This document shows positions 46,565-58,400 of a stretch of 64,000 nt of DNA, in pieces. The notes beneath the pieces are model-generated. The model had not been told where the DNA came from. It ran no database searches and saw only the letters and a program-made list of their open reading frames with translations. Made by a program: the position numbers and the translations under genes. The stretch covers positions 62,001 to 126,000 of the forward strand of contig BCJJ01000033.1 of NCBI GenBank assembly GCA_039545355.1, read 5' to 3'. The DNA comes from Trichosporon coremiiforme (Eukaryota; Basidiomycota; Tremellomycetes; Trichosporonales; Trichosporonaceae). How positions within the stretch are numbered: the stretch's first letter is position 1; each line of letters starts with the position of its first letter.

Positions 46565-49500
46565 ATGATTACCCCTCGTGCTACCGCCTCGATCCTTCGT
46601 GGTGCTCGCACCTACGCCACCGTTGGTGGTCGTATCGGCGAGACCAAGGTCCCCATGTCCAACCTCGAGAAGGGCAAGTTCGTCAACTACCAGCGCATCG
46701 AGGACAACCTCGCCGTCGTCCGTGACCGGTAAGTGTGATACAGGGCATTCCCGATATCTGGTACCGACTGGCCTTGGCTGCCAATAAAGGGTAGAACCTG
46801 CTTTGAAAGAGCTGTTGCACGGAAAAGATAGAGCGATGGAGTGCGAGCCAGCCGAGCCGAAGCGAAAACTGGCGGGCGAACAGCGAACCCGCTCGCCCCG
46901 GATAAGAGAGACCGGTTGATGGCGCCACGCGTTATGAAAACGGTGGCTGGTGATTTGCTCGCTGTTGTCCGCGACGAAGGCAGCTAGTCCGTCGCCGAGC
47001 GCTTCCCAGCCCTCATGCGGCGTTCAAGCCATCGTCATTGATGCGTGGTACATTCCCTGGGTTTTCATCCGCGATCCCGTGACTCGGTGACTTCATACCA
47101 CTCCCCTTGATATCGCCCGTTAAAACCGAACTTTTTGGACCGCCGATGCTAACAGCCTTAGTCTCCAGCGTCCCCTTACCCTCGCTGAGAAAATCGTCTA
47201 CGGTCACCTCGACAACCCCCACGATGCCGAGCTCGAGCGTGGTGTCTCGTACCTGAAGCTCCGCCCCGACCGCGTTGCTTGCCAGGACGCTACCGCCCAG
47301 ATGGCCATCCTCCAGTTCATGTCCGCCGGCCTCCCCGAGACCGCCGTCCCCTCCTCCGTCCACTGTGACCACCTTATCCAGGCCCAGGTCGGTGGTGCCA
47401 AGGACCTCGCCCGTGCCGTTGACCTCAACAAGGAGGTCTACGACTTCCTTGCCACTGCTTGTGCCAAGTACGGCATCGGCTTCTGGAAGCCCGGATCTGG
47501 TATCATCCACCAGATCATCCTCGAGAACTACGCTCTCCCCGGTCTCATGATGATCGGTACCGACTCGCACACCCCCAACGCCGGTGGTCTCGGTATGGTT
47601 GCTTGCGGTGTCGGTGGTGCCGACGCCGTCGACGTCATGTCCGGTCTCCCCTGGGAGCTTAAGGCCCCTAAGGTCATTGGTGTCCACCTCGACGGCCAGA
47701 TGTCTGGCTGGACCACCCCCAAGGACATTATCCTGAAGGTCGCTGGTATCCTCACCGTCAAGGGTGGAACCGGTGCCATCATCGAGTACACCGGCCCCGG
47801 TGTCGAGACCCTCTCCGCCACCGGCATGGCTACCATCTGTAACATGGGAGCTGAGATCGGTGCCACCACCTCGCTCTTCCCTTACAACGACTCGATGGCT
47901 CGTTACCTCCAGGCCACCGAGCGCTCTGAGCAGGCCAAGTACGCCCAGGCCTTCAAGAACAACCTCACCCCCGACCAGGGCGCTGAGTACGACCAGCACA
48001 TCACCATCAACCTCTCCGAGCTTGAGCCCCACATCAACGGTCCCTTCACCCCCGACCTCGCCACCCCCATCTCCAAGTTCGCTGAGGAGGCCAAGAAGAA
48101 CGGCTGGCCCGAGGAGCTCAAGGTCGGTCTTATCGGCTCGTGCACCAACTCCTCGTACGAGGACATGTCTCGCGCCAACGAGATCGCCAAGCAGGCTCTC
48201 GACGCCGGCATCAAGGCCAAGTCTGCCTTCACCATCACCCCCGGTTCCGAGCAGGTCCGCGCCACCATTGCCCGTGACGGCTTCATCGACACCCTTGAGG
48301 GTGTCGGCGGTGTCGTCCTCGCCAACGCCTGTGGCCCCTGTATCGGTCAGTGGGACCGTCGCGACGTCGCCAAGGGCGAGAAGAACTGTGAGTATTTGCC
48401 TCCGCTCAGGGTCCAAACAAACGATTCGCTTAGCGATCGCCAATCAGGTTTCTCCGGAGCTCCTCCGTTATCAGCACCCGATCGCTGACATCATCTAGCC
48501 ATCATCTCGTCGTACAACCGTAACTTCACCGGACGCAACGACGCCAACCCCGCTACCCACGCCTTCGTCGCCTCCCCCGACATGGTCACCGCCATGATCT
48601 TCGGTGGTTCGCTCTCCTTCAACCCCCTCACCGACTCCATCAAGGGTCCCGACGGCAAGGAGTTCAAGTTCCAGGCTCCCAAGGGCCAGGAGCTCCCCGT
48701 TAAGGGCTACGACAAGGGAGAGGAGACTTTCCAGGCCCCTCCTGCCGACGGCTCCAAGGTTGAGGTCAAGATCTCCCCCACCTCGGACCGTCTTCAGGTC
48801 CTCAAGCCGTGAGTTTGATTTTTCCGATTTTTTGTCATTTCCTTTGCTGACAGCTACAGCTTCGCCCCCTGGGACGGCAAGGACATTGTTGACGCCCCCG
48901 TCCTCATCAAGGCCCAGGGCAAGTGCACCACCGACCACATCTCCGCCGGTGGACCCTGGCTTAAGTACCGGTAAGTTGGACTTGGAGAATGACTCCTCCT
49001 CTTGCATCAGTGTGGTTGTCTCCGACCGTATTGCTCCGCAAGCACTCCGTTCAGCTCGCTAACTCGTGCAGTGGCCACCTCGAGAACATCTCGCAGAACT
49101 GCCTGATCGGCGCCATCAACGCCGACTCTGGCGAGGCCAACTCCGTCCTCAACCAGGTTACCGGCGAGTTCGGTGCCGTTCCCGCCGTTGGTGCCTATTA
49201 CCGCGACCACGGCATTCCGTGGATTGTCGTTGGAGACCACAGTATGTATCCCCGGCAAGAAAAATGAGGAAACGAGAAGAAAACGCGTCGGGAAAACGCG
49301 TCGGAGCGACCGCGGGATGTGTTGGAAGATGTTTTCGTGGACCTCCGTCGTTTGTGCATTATGACCGCCACAACCACGTGCCCCAAAATTTGCTTCCGCA
49401 ATCCAGCCAACTTGCTCCTTATCATGCGTCCCTCCAGCCAACCTTCGAAGCTGCGCAGGGGCAGCAGAGTTTCCAGTGTCTTGCAGAGAGCGCGACCAAC

Positions 49501-49928
49501 TTTTCAGAATTGCATTGCTGACTATCAAGACTACGGCGAGGGCTCGAGCCGAGAGCACGCCGCCCTGGAGCCTCGTTTCCTCGGCGGTCGCGCCGTTATC
49601 GCCCGCTCGTTCGCTCGTATCCACGAGACCAACCTGAAGAAGCAGGGCATGCTCCCCCTCTGGTGAGTGAGAAGAATGAGACGGTTAACTGACTGTCAAC
49701 AGGTTCAAGAACGAGGCCGACTACGACCTTATCAAGGGTTCCGACAAGCTGACCATCCCTGTCCCGGAGCTCGCGCCCGGCAAGACGATGAAGGTCGTTG
49801 GCAAGCGTGCCGACGGCTCGACTTACGAGTTCGAGGTTACCCACACCTTCAATGCTGGACAGGTGGAGTGGATGCGTGCTGGTTCTGCTCTCAACCTCAT
49901 GAAGGAGCAGGCCGCCAAGAAGGCCTAA
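46565..49928 (+). CDS. ACO1: Aconitate hydratase, mitochondrial
   Basis: Seven exons, 46565..46728, 47162..48387, 48499..48808, 48860..48970, 49072..49241, 49530..49662 and 49703..49928, encode 779 residues, the normal length for mitochondrial aconitase. It interconverts citrate and isocitrate in the TCA cycle. The N-terminus [19 protein letters not shown] is a mitochondrial presequence. The three cysteines binding the 4Fe-4S cluster are Cys382 ([12 protein letters not shown]), Cys445 and Cys448 ([12 protein letters not shown]). Substrate-binding elements seen include [34 protein letters not shown] and [15 protein letters not shown]. Codons are strongly C-ending, pointing to high expression. 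Intron 1 is 433 nt and intron 5 is 288 nt, both far above the local norm; the others are 40 to 111 nt. Reverse-strand open frames across this gene are by-products of its codon bias. Confidence 0.98.
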
Positions 49929-50932
49929 GCTTCTCCTCGAGAAACTTAGAAAACAACAAAAAACGTCGTACAGCAGGAATGATGCAGTTGACATAGGATT
50001 ATAATACAATTGTTTCGACCAGAGCTCAAGGAGGCATTCACTAACCCAGCTAGACGATTTCCGCTTGTTCGGAGGTTCAGAACTGAACGTACGGCTCTTT
50101 CGAAGAACTTTGCAAGGTTCAGGTACGTAGCCGGGCTGATGAGAGAGCGATCTCGTGTGCCACAGGATCGTCGCCACATCGCGCTGAGTGGAGGTCACTG
50201 GTGGAGGCAGTGCGGAGTGATCCTCCTGATCAGCGCAGCCTCGGCTGGCGCAGGAGAAGTGACAATAGTCAACACGCGGCCACGCGGGGCAATAGTCGTG
50301 ACGCGAAGCACACTAACTCTTCTGTGAAGTTTGATCGTCACCTGGCCCCTGCTTCCTTGTCTCCGTCTGCCCAGGTGGCCAGCGACCAGATGGCCAGCAC
50401 GTAGGTTCCACGACAGCACCTTCCGCCTCTTCACACGTCGCCTGTGCATCCAAGGTGTCAACACCAGCCAGCTTGTGAGTCTTCCTCCGTTGAATGCGGC
50501 CTTCAACCTTTCTCGCGAACATGACTAACAACCAGCTCATGAGCGACTTCAGAACGGCTGCGCAAACGCGGCCGACCGAATACGGCTCCCACTCAACCCC
50601 CTCTGCTTCGCAGACTCATGACGTCCCTCACTCTCCTTTCTCTCGCTGTACTCCTGCGACTCGTCCACCCCAGCGTTACGACCCTGACAAGCTCACTCGA
50701 TCCATACTCTTCTTTCGCGACCTCCACGGGGCAACTTCGGACCACGAAGGCTAGGACCACCTCCAAGTGAGTCGTGCCCCGGCTGTCGACTGCTACAGGC
50801 CATTCCCTCACATACCCTTGTGCTTTATCCTCCTCACGTCCCCAGCTCTTGTCAGTTCATCACTCTCCTGACGTCGGTATTCCACTGTGTCAAAGGAAAC
50901 TATATGAAAGACTGCATGCTTACATGTTAGCG
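49929..50932. other. Intergenic region downstream of aconitase
   Basis: About 1 kb holding the aconitase 3' end and then sequence without a supported gene. Pyrimidine-rich stretches near 50600-50880 could be a promoter for the degenerate coding region that follows. Confidence 0.45.
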
Positions 50933-53468
50933 ATGGCGGCGCATAACATCTCCGACATCCTTCGACAACCGGCCTTCCTCTGCGATCTCAAGGCAGCCGC
51001 CCGCCAGGACATGAACGAGGACAACGATGAAGACGGCTCGACTCTGAACATGATGCTCGATCCATGGCAAGCCCGGCGCCCGACGCGGCCTCCGGTAGCC
51101 GCGCTCAGCGGTTGGCGGCGGCAACCCGATCTCGTCAGCCAGCGCTCCCCATTCGGGTGCAGTACCATGCCAACGACTGTCGTCGCCATAACCTGGCAGA
51201 CAACAAGTCAGTCTTGCAGGCTATCTACCGCACGCCGGACCTCAAGACCTGCAAACTTGAGCCGTCCCAGATCGCTCTCGAGTCAACAGCCCACGACCGC
51301 GGCGTATGCTTATTGAGAGTCACGGCGCGAGCGATCGCCCGACTTCTTGATGCGGCCGACAAGGACGATGTCCTTAGCTTTTTCGACACGGCTGCAATCC
51401 GTCGCGAGTCCTGGGTCCGGGCCAGCAGCTACGACGACGCGACCGTCCGGTGTCATTGGCATAAGCTAGCCACTGAGCGCTTGCAGGCGGCGACGCAGAG
51501 CACGCACTGGCTGCTCATCATCAGCATGAGTGTGGCTGGGGCGGTGTTCCCCTCGCTGTTCTACGACGGCAAGCACGTCATACTCGACAACGCCATCACT
51601 CGCGCGCGAGCTGGTATCTCCTCCCGCTGGCGGTACCCCAAGCTGCAAGAGTCGAAGCAACGCCGAGACGAGCTGGCTTCATGCTCCCAATCGAGACGGT
51701 CGGGGCATTGCGCGTGAATGTCGACATCAAGGCTGGTGTGGCCGTCGGCCGGCCGTCGCGCCCTCCGGACATGCGCAAGGCGGAGATCGAGCTGGAGGCG
51801 CGCAGCTGGGACAAGGCCGGAGAGCAGCTGGAGCGGCTGAAGGAGCCATATTCGTGCTGCTCGTCGGCACCGACGGCCCTGTGCCCCTCTCGAAGCGCCA
51901 CACCATTACGCCATGCGCTTCGTTTACGGCATGCTCGCCCGCGCGCCCGTGGACACCGAAGTGTTTGTGGCTACTCGCGCAGATGTCAGCGACACCGAGG
52001 GCATTCCGCAAAGCCATACGAGCTGCAACTGTACTATGCGAAATCGCTCGGGAAGGATGAGGGCCTGGTCGCAGCAGCAGCCCGAGACCGAGGTCCAGGA
52101 GGGCTTGCAGTCGTTGGTCAAGGACATCGCTGCCACCGGCTGCCACGTGAGTCTGGAGTAATTGCCTCGGCCATGCTGACAGTGCAGCGAGCAAACTGCT
52201 AATTGGGACCACCGCCCCGGGTAAGGCCTCCAGAACCCCTTCGCATGTGGTGTACAACTGTACTGTGTCTCGCATTTCAGAAAGGCACTTCTCCTGAAAG
52301 AGGTCATGCAGCTGAGCACGACGCAGTACGAGGCATTCCTCGCCGCGGACAAGAATCTCACCGTCACTGGCGGCGGTGTGTTACAACTGGCGGGGTGCTT
52401 CGTGTTCTGTGAAGGGCCGTTCTATGACGGACAGAGCTTCTCCATGCAAGGCGTCGGTAAGGCGCAGATCGCGCTCAAGGAAGTAAAACTGGAGGTCCAC
52501 CCGGACTGCCACCCGTAAGCCATCCCTGTTCTGTGCCGCGCTCACCGTAAGTCCCTACCTGTCTCTCTGCAGCGGGTGCCAAGACCGCCAGCGATTGTCC
52601 TACGTCCACTAGGCTGCCCCCATGAAAAAGGCTGCTGAGGACGCAACCAAGGACATTCGGTCGCTGCCGCCGATGAAGCGCCTCATGAGTTGTCACGGCC
52701 ACGGCGAGGAGGCCGAACTGACGCAGGGCCCGGGGTGGGGCGTTATTACTGGCTGTTTGCGGCGGGCTGGCACGCTGACCGATGGCTCCGCACGGCCTCG
52801 TTTCGACCGCGACGGTAATCCGCTCTGCCGACCATGTTCAAGCAACATCCCCGGCCTCGTTAAGTGGTATGACCTGTCGACATCGGTCCCGACTTCCTGT
52901 CCGTTCTGTGATCCAGCCTTCAGACCGTACGTTGCAAGCAAACACTCGGTTATTAACACCCACAGATCCTAGAGCGCAACTTGCCCGGTCCGGAGTTCCT
53001 GCAGGAGCTCTACGACATCTCTACCGGGTGAAAGAAGGGTTGGTCGCGCCTATCTTGGTGCAGGTTCGCTATCTGCGTAACTCGATCGCCGAAAAGTCAG
53101 TGATTGCCACAACGTCGAATACTGAAGACGTGGGAGTGGAGGGACGCCTTGCGCAGGGCATCACGCCCCCTCGAAGGACCATTCTGCGAGAGTCGCTGCT
53201 TCCTCTTACACGTCCTTTCGAGAAGAGCTTCAAACTAGAGCCGAACGTGTTTGATGCATCTCTGACCTTACTCCAGTACAGCTTCTGTCTGCGTTGACTC
53301 AGTCTGGCGACCGCAAGTGGCGCCGGCGGCGTAGGGGTAATGCTTTCGGGGAGGTGGACGCTACCCGACGGTTCACTGACAAGGAGGGTCGGAACGTCGG
53401 AACGGCCCAGACCTTGGGCATCTGCGATGAGTCTGGGCCGCTGGAGGGCGCACTCGCGACGGTGTAGG
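50933..53468 (+). pseudogene. Degenerate or intron-rich uncharacterised protein-coding region
   Basis: Protein-like segments follow one another on the plus strand but in shifting frames: 50933 onward (MAAHNISDILRQPAFLCDL), about 51166-51690 (LADNKSVLQAIYRTPDLKT, DDVLSFFDTAAIRR), 51681 onward (LPIETVGALRVNVDIKAGV), about 51845-51900 (AIFVLLVGTDGPVPLSK), 51913 onward (MRFVYGMLARAPVDTEVFVA), 52240-52501 (TTQYEAFLAADKNLTVTGGG), 52622-52928 with CRPC and CPFC pairs, 53025-53297 (EGLVAPILVQVRYLRNSIAE), and 53300-53468 (FTDKEGRNVGTAQTLGICDE, stop). A few junctions have acceptable splice sites, for example the donor at 52147 joined to 52235 and the donor at 52516 joined to 52572, but most frame changes do not. 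The best reading is a decayed gene of roughly 700 codons, or a gene with sequence errors. I recognise no family. Confidence 0.45.
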
Positions 53469-53750
53469 TCGTTTGCCCCTCCACGTGTAGGGCGCAGACT
53501 GACTCAGCTGTCTTCCTCCGTCGTGCTACAACAGCGCCTGGCGACCGGGACCTGCACCTCTATCGATTGAGGGACGCTCCATGTTTCTTTCACCTCTTCC
53601 CCTTCGACCACGGTGACCTTCCTCCTCTTCTCCCTCCTCACCTTGCCACTAAGTCACTATGACGATCGTCCTTCCCGACAACAGTGAGTCCCATCAGGCA
53701 GAACTCAGGACTTCTACTCGCTACCTGAAAGTCCGTATCGCTGACAGCAG

Positions 53751-54227
53751 ACTCGCCACCTGCCCAACCCGTGGCGACCACCGGGGCTAACCGCTCCCAC
53801 CGTCACTCTAACCGAGGTATGTCCTCTATAGTCAGAAATGATTGCTGACTGCCGAGTGGAGTAGCCCTTCGTCATCCTCGAGGACCTCGAGGCCCGCATC
53901 GCAAAGTACAAAGCCGGCGGTCAGCTGGCGTGGACACCCTCACCTGGGCAGGCAAAGTTCCTCGAGTTCTACTTTCTCGTCTTTGGCGACTTCATCAGCC
54001 TGCCTATGCTCTTCAAACTTCTGGGCCTGCGTCCGGACGAGCGTCACGAGCGCCATGAGGTTGTCGTCTTCCTTAATGCACCCGCCACATATAACCGCAG
54101 CCTGCGTCGTACCCGGGAGAACATGGACGCCTTCGTCGCCAAGCACCACCTTGAGGGCATCTGGGCCTACCTTCAAGCTGTTGCAAGCGACGAGATTCGC
54201 GAGCTCATGAGCCCCATGGTCGCGTGA
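53751..54227 (+). CDS. Uncharacterised small protein, 5' end unresolved
   Basis: Exons 53751..53816 and 53865..54227 join in phase 0 across a 48-nt intron with a GTATGT donor and give LPNPWRPPGLTAPTVTLTE followed by PFVILEDLEARIAKYKAGG. The protein continues with LEFYFLVFGDFISLPMLFKLL, a hydrophobic helix, then DERHERHEVVVFLNAPATYN and HHLEGIWAYLQAVASDEI before the stop. The nearest ATG, at 53659 (MTIVLPDN, then a GTGAGT donor), is one base out of phase with this reading, so the start is unknown or a frame lesion exists. I do not recognise the family. It lies directly after the degenerate region and could be related lineage-specific material. Confidence 0.5.
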
Positions 54228-54860
54228 CGAGACAACCCGCGTCTGAGGTTATGTGGCGGCTCAGGTCTCACGTAGTAGGAGCAGCATCGCACTCATGCTC
54301 TGTAGATGCCACCGACATTCAGATTGTACTCGCAACCACGGGGAGTGTGCCTATTGAAACGACCCCGTCGACGAGAGAGAGCTACAGACATGACGCTGAA
54401 GGGGGCTGCATCCCTCTCAACCATCAATGTGTGTTGCGGGGAGCTGAAGCTGCGGTCAAAGCAAGCAATGCTCGGCCGGCCCGACGTGTGGCGGCGTTCA
54501 ACTTAGCGCCCCTCAAGCGGACTATGAGCTCGGGTCACACCGATGTTCCCTTCCACGTTGCCGAAAGGATGCACAACGAGAACTTCCGTCGTTTAGCGTC
54601 TTGACTTCTGCAGCAAACAGACGCAGAGGCCCAGACTCGCCGGGCGATAGAGAAAAGAGGCGGCAGGCTCTGACCCCGGAATGAGCGCAGTCTCTACTGC
54701 CTCTATCCACGTTGTGGCTGAGCTGGCTTATGCATACGTTGAAACCAGTCACATTTCATAGTTTCTAAGGGTTGAGCTTGCTAATCGCGGTCCATAAGCT
54801 TGCGTGATGAAGGCCAGGGTGGGAAGTTCTCTTAATCCAGAATTAGCATCACGGCAGACT
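54228..54860. other. Convergent intergenic region
   Basis: This 633-bp region lies between the stop of the small plus-strand gene and the stop of the minus-strand FG-rich fragment. No coding region or RNA gene was supported. Confidence 0.45.
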
Positions 54861-55370
54861 TTAGAGTGGCATCGTGGCCGCCTCCTCGAGCGTCGCGTGG
54901 AGTTTCTTCTGTGTCTTGGGGATCTGAGGTCAGCTGTGAGACATCTTTCCTTACCTTGACGCCGAGTTGCTCAGCGAGGTGCGCTTGAGAGCTGCGGTCG
55001 GTAAAGTCAAGCTTCGATGTGCGCCGATGAGCCTTGACCAGGGCCATCAAGTTCTTGTGCGAGAAGTCGGTGACGACGAGCCCGGCAATCTTAGTTGAGG
55101 GTAGAGTTAGCACTATTCTGGCGCCCAACAGGCTGTCTTGACCATTGGGTGCTCACTTGACTTTGGCTGAAGGAGCTGCTCCACTGTCTCGCTGAGCGAG
55201 CCGCTTACCGATGCGGGAGGCGGAGCCGAGGAAGTCACCGTGGCGAACGCGCCGAACCCGGGAGCGGTAGCGGAGCTGGCACCAAAGCCGAAGACGGGTC
55301 CAGAGCCACTGGCTGAAGCGGAGGCAGAAGTATCTGAGGCGGTGTGGCCGATCGAAAATCCGAAAAACTC
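54861..55370 (-). pseudogene. 3' fragment of an FG-rich (nucleoporin-like) gene
   Basis: Three segments join in phase 0: about 55209..55367 (FFGFSIGHTASDTSASASAS, VFGFGASSATAPGFGAFATV), 54955..55089 (IAGLVVTDFSHKNLMALVKA, SSQAHLAEQLGVK) and 54861..54923 (IPKTQKKLHATLEEAATMPL, stop). The introns are 119 and 31 nt; the second has a GTAAGG donor and ends CTGACCTCAG. FG and GFG repeats with Ser/Ala/Thr spacers resemble FG nucleoporins. Upstream there is an in-frame stop at about 55388 and no ATG, and the Ypk9-type gene ends only 96 bp away on the same strand, so there is no room for a 5' part. The simplest explanation is a duplicated or translocated 3' end. A real but very short gene with an unseen start is the alternative. 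Confidence 0.5.
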
Positions 55371-55465
55371 GCAAAAATTGTCAGTTTAGTGTGCTGTTTG
55401 AGTCGTAGTGTGTTCGAAGACTTTGTCCAGCGTAGCGTTCATGCAAGAAATACATTTCAATGATT

Positions 55466-58400
55466 CTAGTCGTCGTCGTCGTTGGCCTCGACGCCGACGG
55501 GCTTGTAGTGGTGCTCGTGGGGGCGCTTGCGGTGCCTCCTGACCCAGCGCTTGACGTGCCCGATCCCGCGCGCAATGGGGCGCTCGGCGTACCGCTCAAA
55601 CCCGAAGCAAACGACAATGTTGAAGATCGCAATACCGAGGAGCTGGAGCTTGAAGCTGCTGGGGAGCGCGATAATGTCGAGCAGCTTGGCAATGGCCTTG
55701 GACGGCTCGAGCAGGATGTACGTAGAGAAGCTGAGCAGGCCCACGAGACAGATCATGAGCGACGGGTTTGTGTACATGGGCTGGCGGTAGGGCGGGCCGA
55801 CGCTGAACACGCCCGCGACGAGGATGTACTGGAAGCACGAAATCAGGAACAGCGACGTGTTCTCGTAATTGAACGTCTCGAGCTTGTCGCGGTCCGTCGG
55901 CGGCATCGTGTACCACGGCTGCTGACGAACCCAGAGGAACACGGCGCCCTGGATCGAGGCGTTAATGATGGTTTGTCCGATGATCGAGGTGAGGACCTTT
56001 TTGCTGACGAGCGAGGCGGTGGGGCGCTTCGGGTAGATCTTGGGGTACGGGAGGGTGCGGCCCATGGCGACGGCGATGGGGATGATGATGAAGAGATCGA
56101 TGTAGAGGAACTGGAAGTCGCCGAGAGAGGAGGCGAACGAGTACAGGAGCGTGACGGTCGTGAACTGGATCAGCGAGTAGAGCGCCATGTACTTGAAGCA
56201 CGAGAACGAGGTGACGAGAGCGCAGCGGCCTTCCCGGATGATTTCAACGACGCAGGAAATGTCGGGCGTGCGGGACGTGAAGGGGGCGGCAACAGACGCC
56301 TCGGCCTCGGACAGCGACACACCGACGTCGGCAGCCTTGAGCGCACCACAGTCGTTGGCGCCGTCTCCGCAGAACGTGACAGTGTATCCGAGAGCCTGAA
56401 GGCGCTCGACGAGCTCCGCTTTCTCGTCGGGGCTCATGCGCGCGAAGATGACACCCTTGACGAGCATGCGGTCCATGGTCTCGAGAGGAGCGTACTCGAG
56501 CATCCACTTAAAGACATCTCCGGTGAGGGCGAGCTGGTACTCGGGTCCCTCGTCGTCGTTCGGGTCTTCCGTGATCGGCTTCAGAGTATAGTCGTCGAGC
56601 TTTTGGCGCTCGTCGTCGACCGAGGACCAGTCGAGAAGGGCGTTCTCGGTGCAGCCGGTGCCGGGGACAAAGGTGGGGATGTAGACGGACGACGAGTGCG
56701 AGATGAGACCGCACTCACGCGCGACCGAGATGGCGGTGCGAACATTGTCGCCAGTGACCATACGGCACGCAATGTGGGCGGCACGCAGAGTGTGGATGTT
56801 CGGGGCAGTGCCGGGCTTGAGCTTGTTCTCGAACACGATGAAGCCGAGGAATTGCATGTCGTGCTCGGCGACCTCGCGGCGCATGCGCTGCGCTTTGAGC
56901 CACGTCAGGCCCTCGACGCTCTTGCCAGCGATGGCGATGACACGGAATCCGTTGCGGGTGTAGTATGACAGCATGTCCTCGTAGTCGGACGGGAAAGAGT
57001 CGGGGTCGCAGATCTCGGGCATGACTTCGGGTGCACCCTTGCAGTAGATCTCCATGCTGCTCGACTTGAGGCGCTTCACGATTACGGTCATGCGGCGGAG
57101 GGCAGAGACAAACTCGTATGAGCGAATGACACCGAGCTCGAGGTTGCTCTGCTTGCCCTTGTGCGGCTGGGCGACGTCCTCCATGCGCATGCGCTCGGAG
57201 CCGGGCGGGCGGACGACGGACTGGACTAGAGTCTGGACACGCTCGGCACCGCCGCCACCCTTGACGCGGCGCGACTGGCCTTCGTCCAGCGACCAGCCCG
57301 AGTACTCGAACATCTTGATGTCCAGCGGGTCGCCGAGCAGCTCGCCGTCGATCAGCTTGAGGGCGTGGCAGGTGGCCAGTGCGTAGAGCAGTGGCGTGCG
57401 GCCGTTCGGTCCGCCAGTCGTCGGGACATCGGTGATCTCAGAGTGCAACTCGGAGAAGCGGCGGTCCAGGCGGTCAATCGTGCGGACACCAAGGACATCG
57501 AGACCCTCTTCCGTGAGCGTGCCCGTCTTGTCAAAGCACACGACGTTGACCTTGCCTCCGATGTTGACGCGGTTCGGCGAGATACAGAAGATGCCGGACT
57601 TGCGCAGACGCTCGATCGCAAAGGTTGTACCGATGGTGAGAGTCGCGGGGAGCGCAGGCGGGACGACAATCGTAATTAAGTCGAGAGCACGGACGAGGAT
57701 TGTCTCCCAAGCGATACCCATGCGGATGAACTGGACAGCGGAGATGGCGAAACCGAAACCGGCAATCATGGCGAGGACACCGATAAAGTTCATCGAGTCG
57801 CGGTAGAACTTGAAGCCGAGCGGCTTCGGGAACAGCATCGAGCGGACGAGGGCACCCTTGGTCGTGTTGAAGCCAGTGCGGGCGACCATGGCGAGCGCGA
57901 CGGGCTCGTCGGACGCGGGAGCCCAGACAGGCTTGGCGCCAGCACGAACACGGATGATCTTGGTGCCGCTGAAGAGGTAGTGCTTGGCGAGGTCGGGGTC
58001 GATGTCAGAGCTGCCAGCCTTGGCCTCGCGCGACATGGCGCGGATGGCATCGTCCTTGACAGGGACCTTGGACACAGGGACCGACTCGCCGGTCAGCATG
58101 GACTCGTTGACGATGGCGTCTCCGGACAGCAGCAGCGCGTCACAGGGGAACACGGTCAGTGTCGGGTCCGAGACGTCGAAAATGTCGCCGGGAACCATGT
58201 CGGTGCAGTCGACTCGCTGCCACTTGCCGTCGATGAGGACGTTGACGGGGCACTCGAACCGCGACATCTCCCTCATCCTCTCGATCGTGCGCTTCGTTTC
58301 GATGAGCGTGGAGAGAATGGAAGTTGCGGAGATCAGAGCGATAGCAAAAGCGTAGTAGTAGTAATCGTCGATGGACCAGAGGGCAATCGAGGCAATCTGG

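Noticed and set aside
47013..48443. 476-codon open frame on the minus strand across aconitase
   Set aside because: It is the reverse of the aconitase coding exon. GC-rich third positions suppress stops on the opposite strand, and the translation is a Gly/Val/Asp/Glu-rich shadow without domains.
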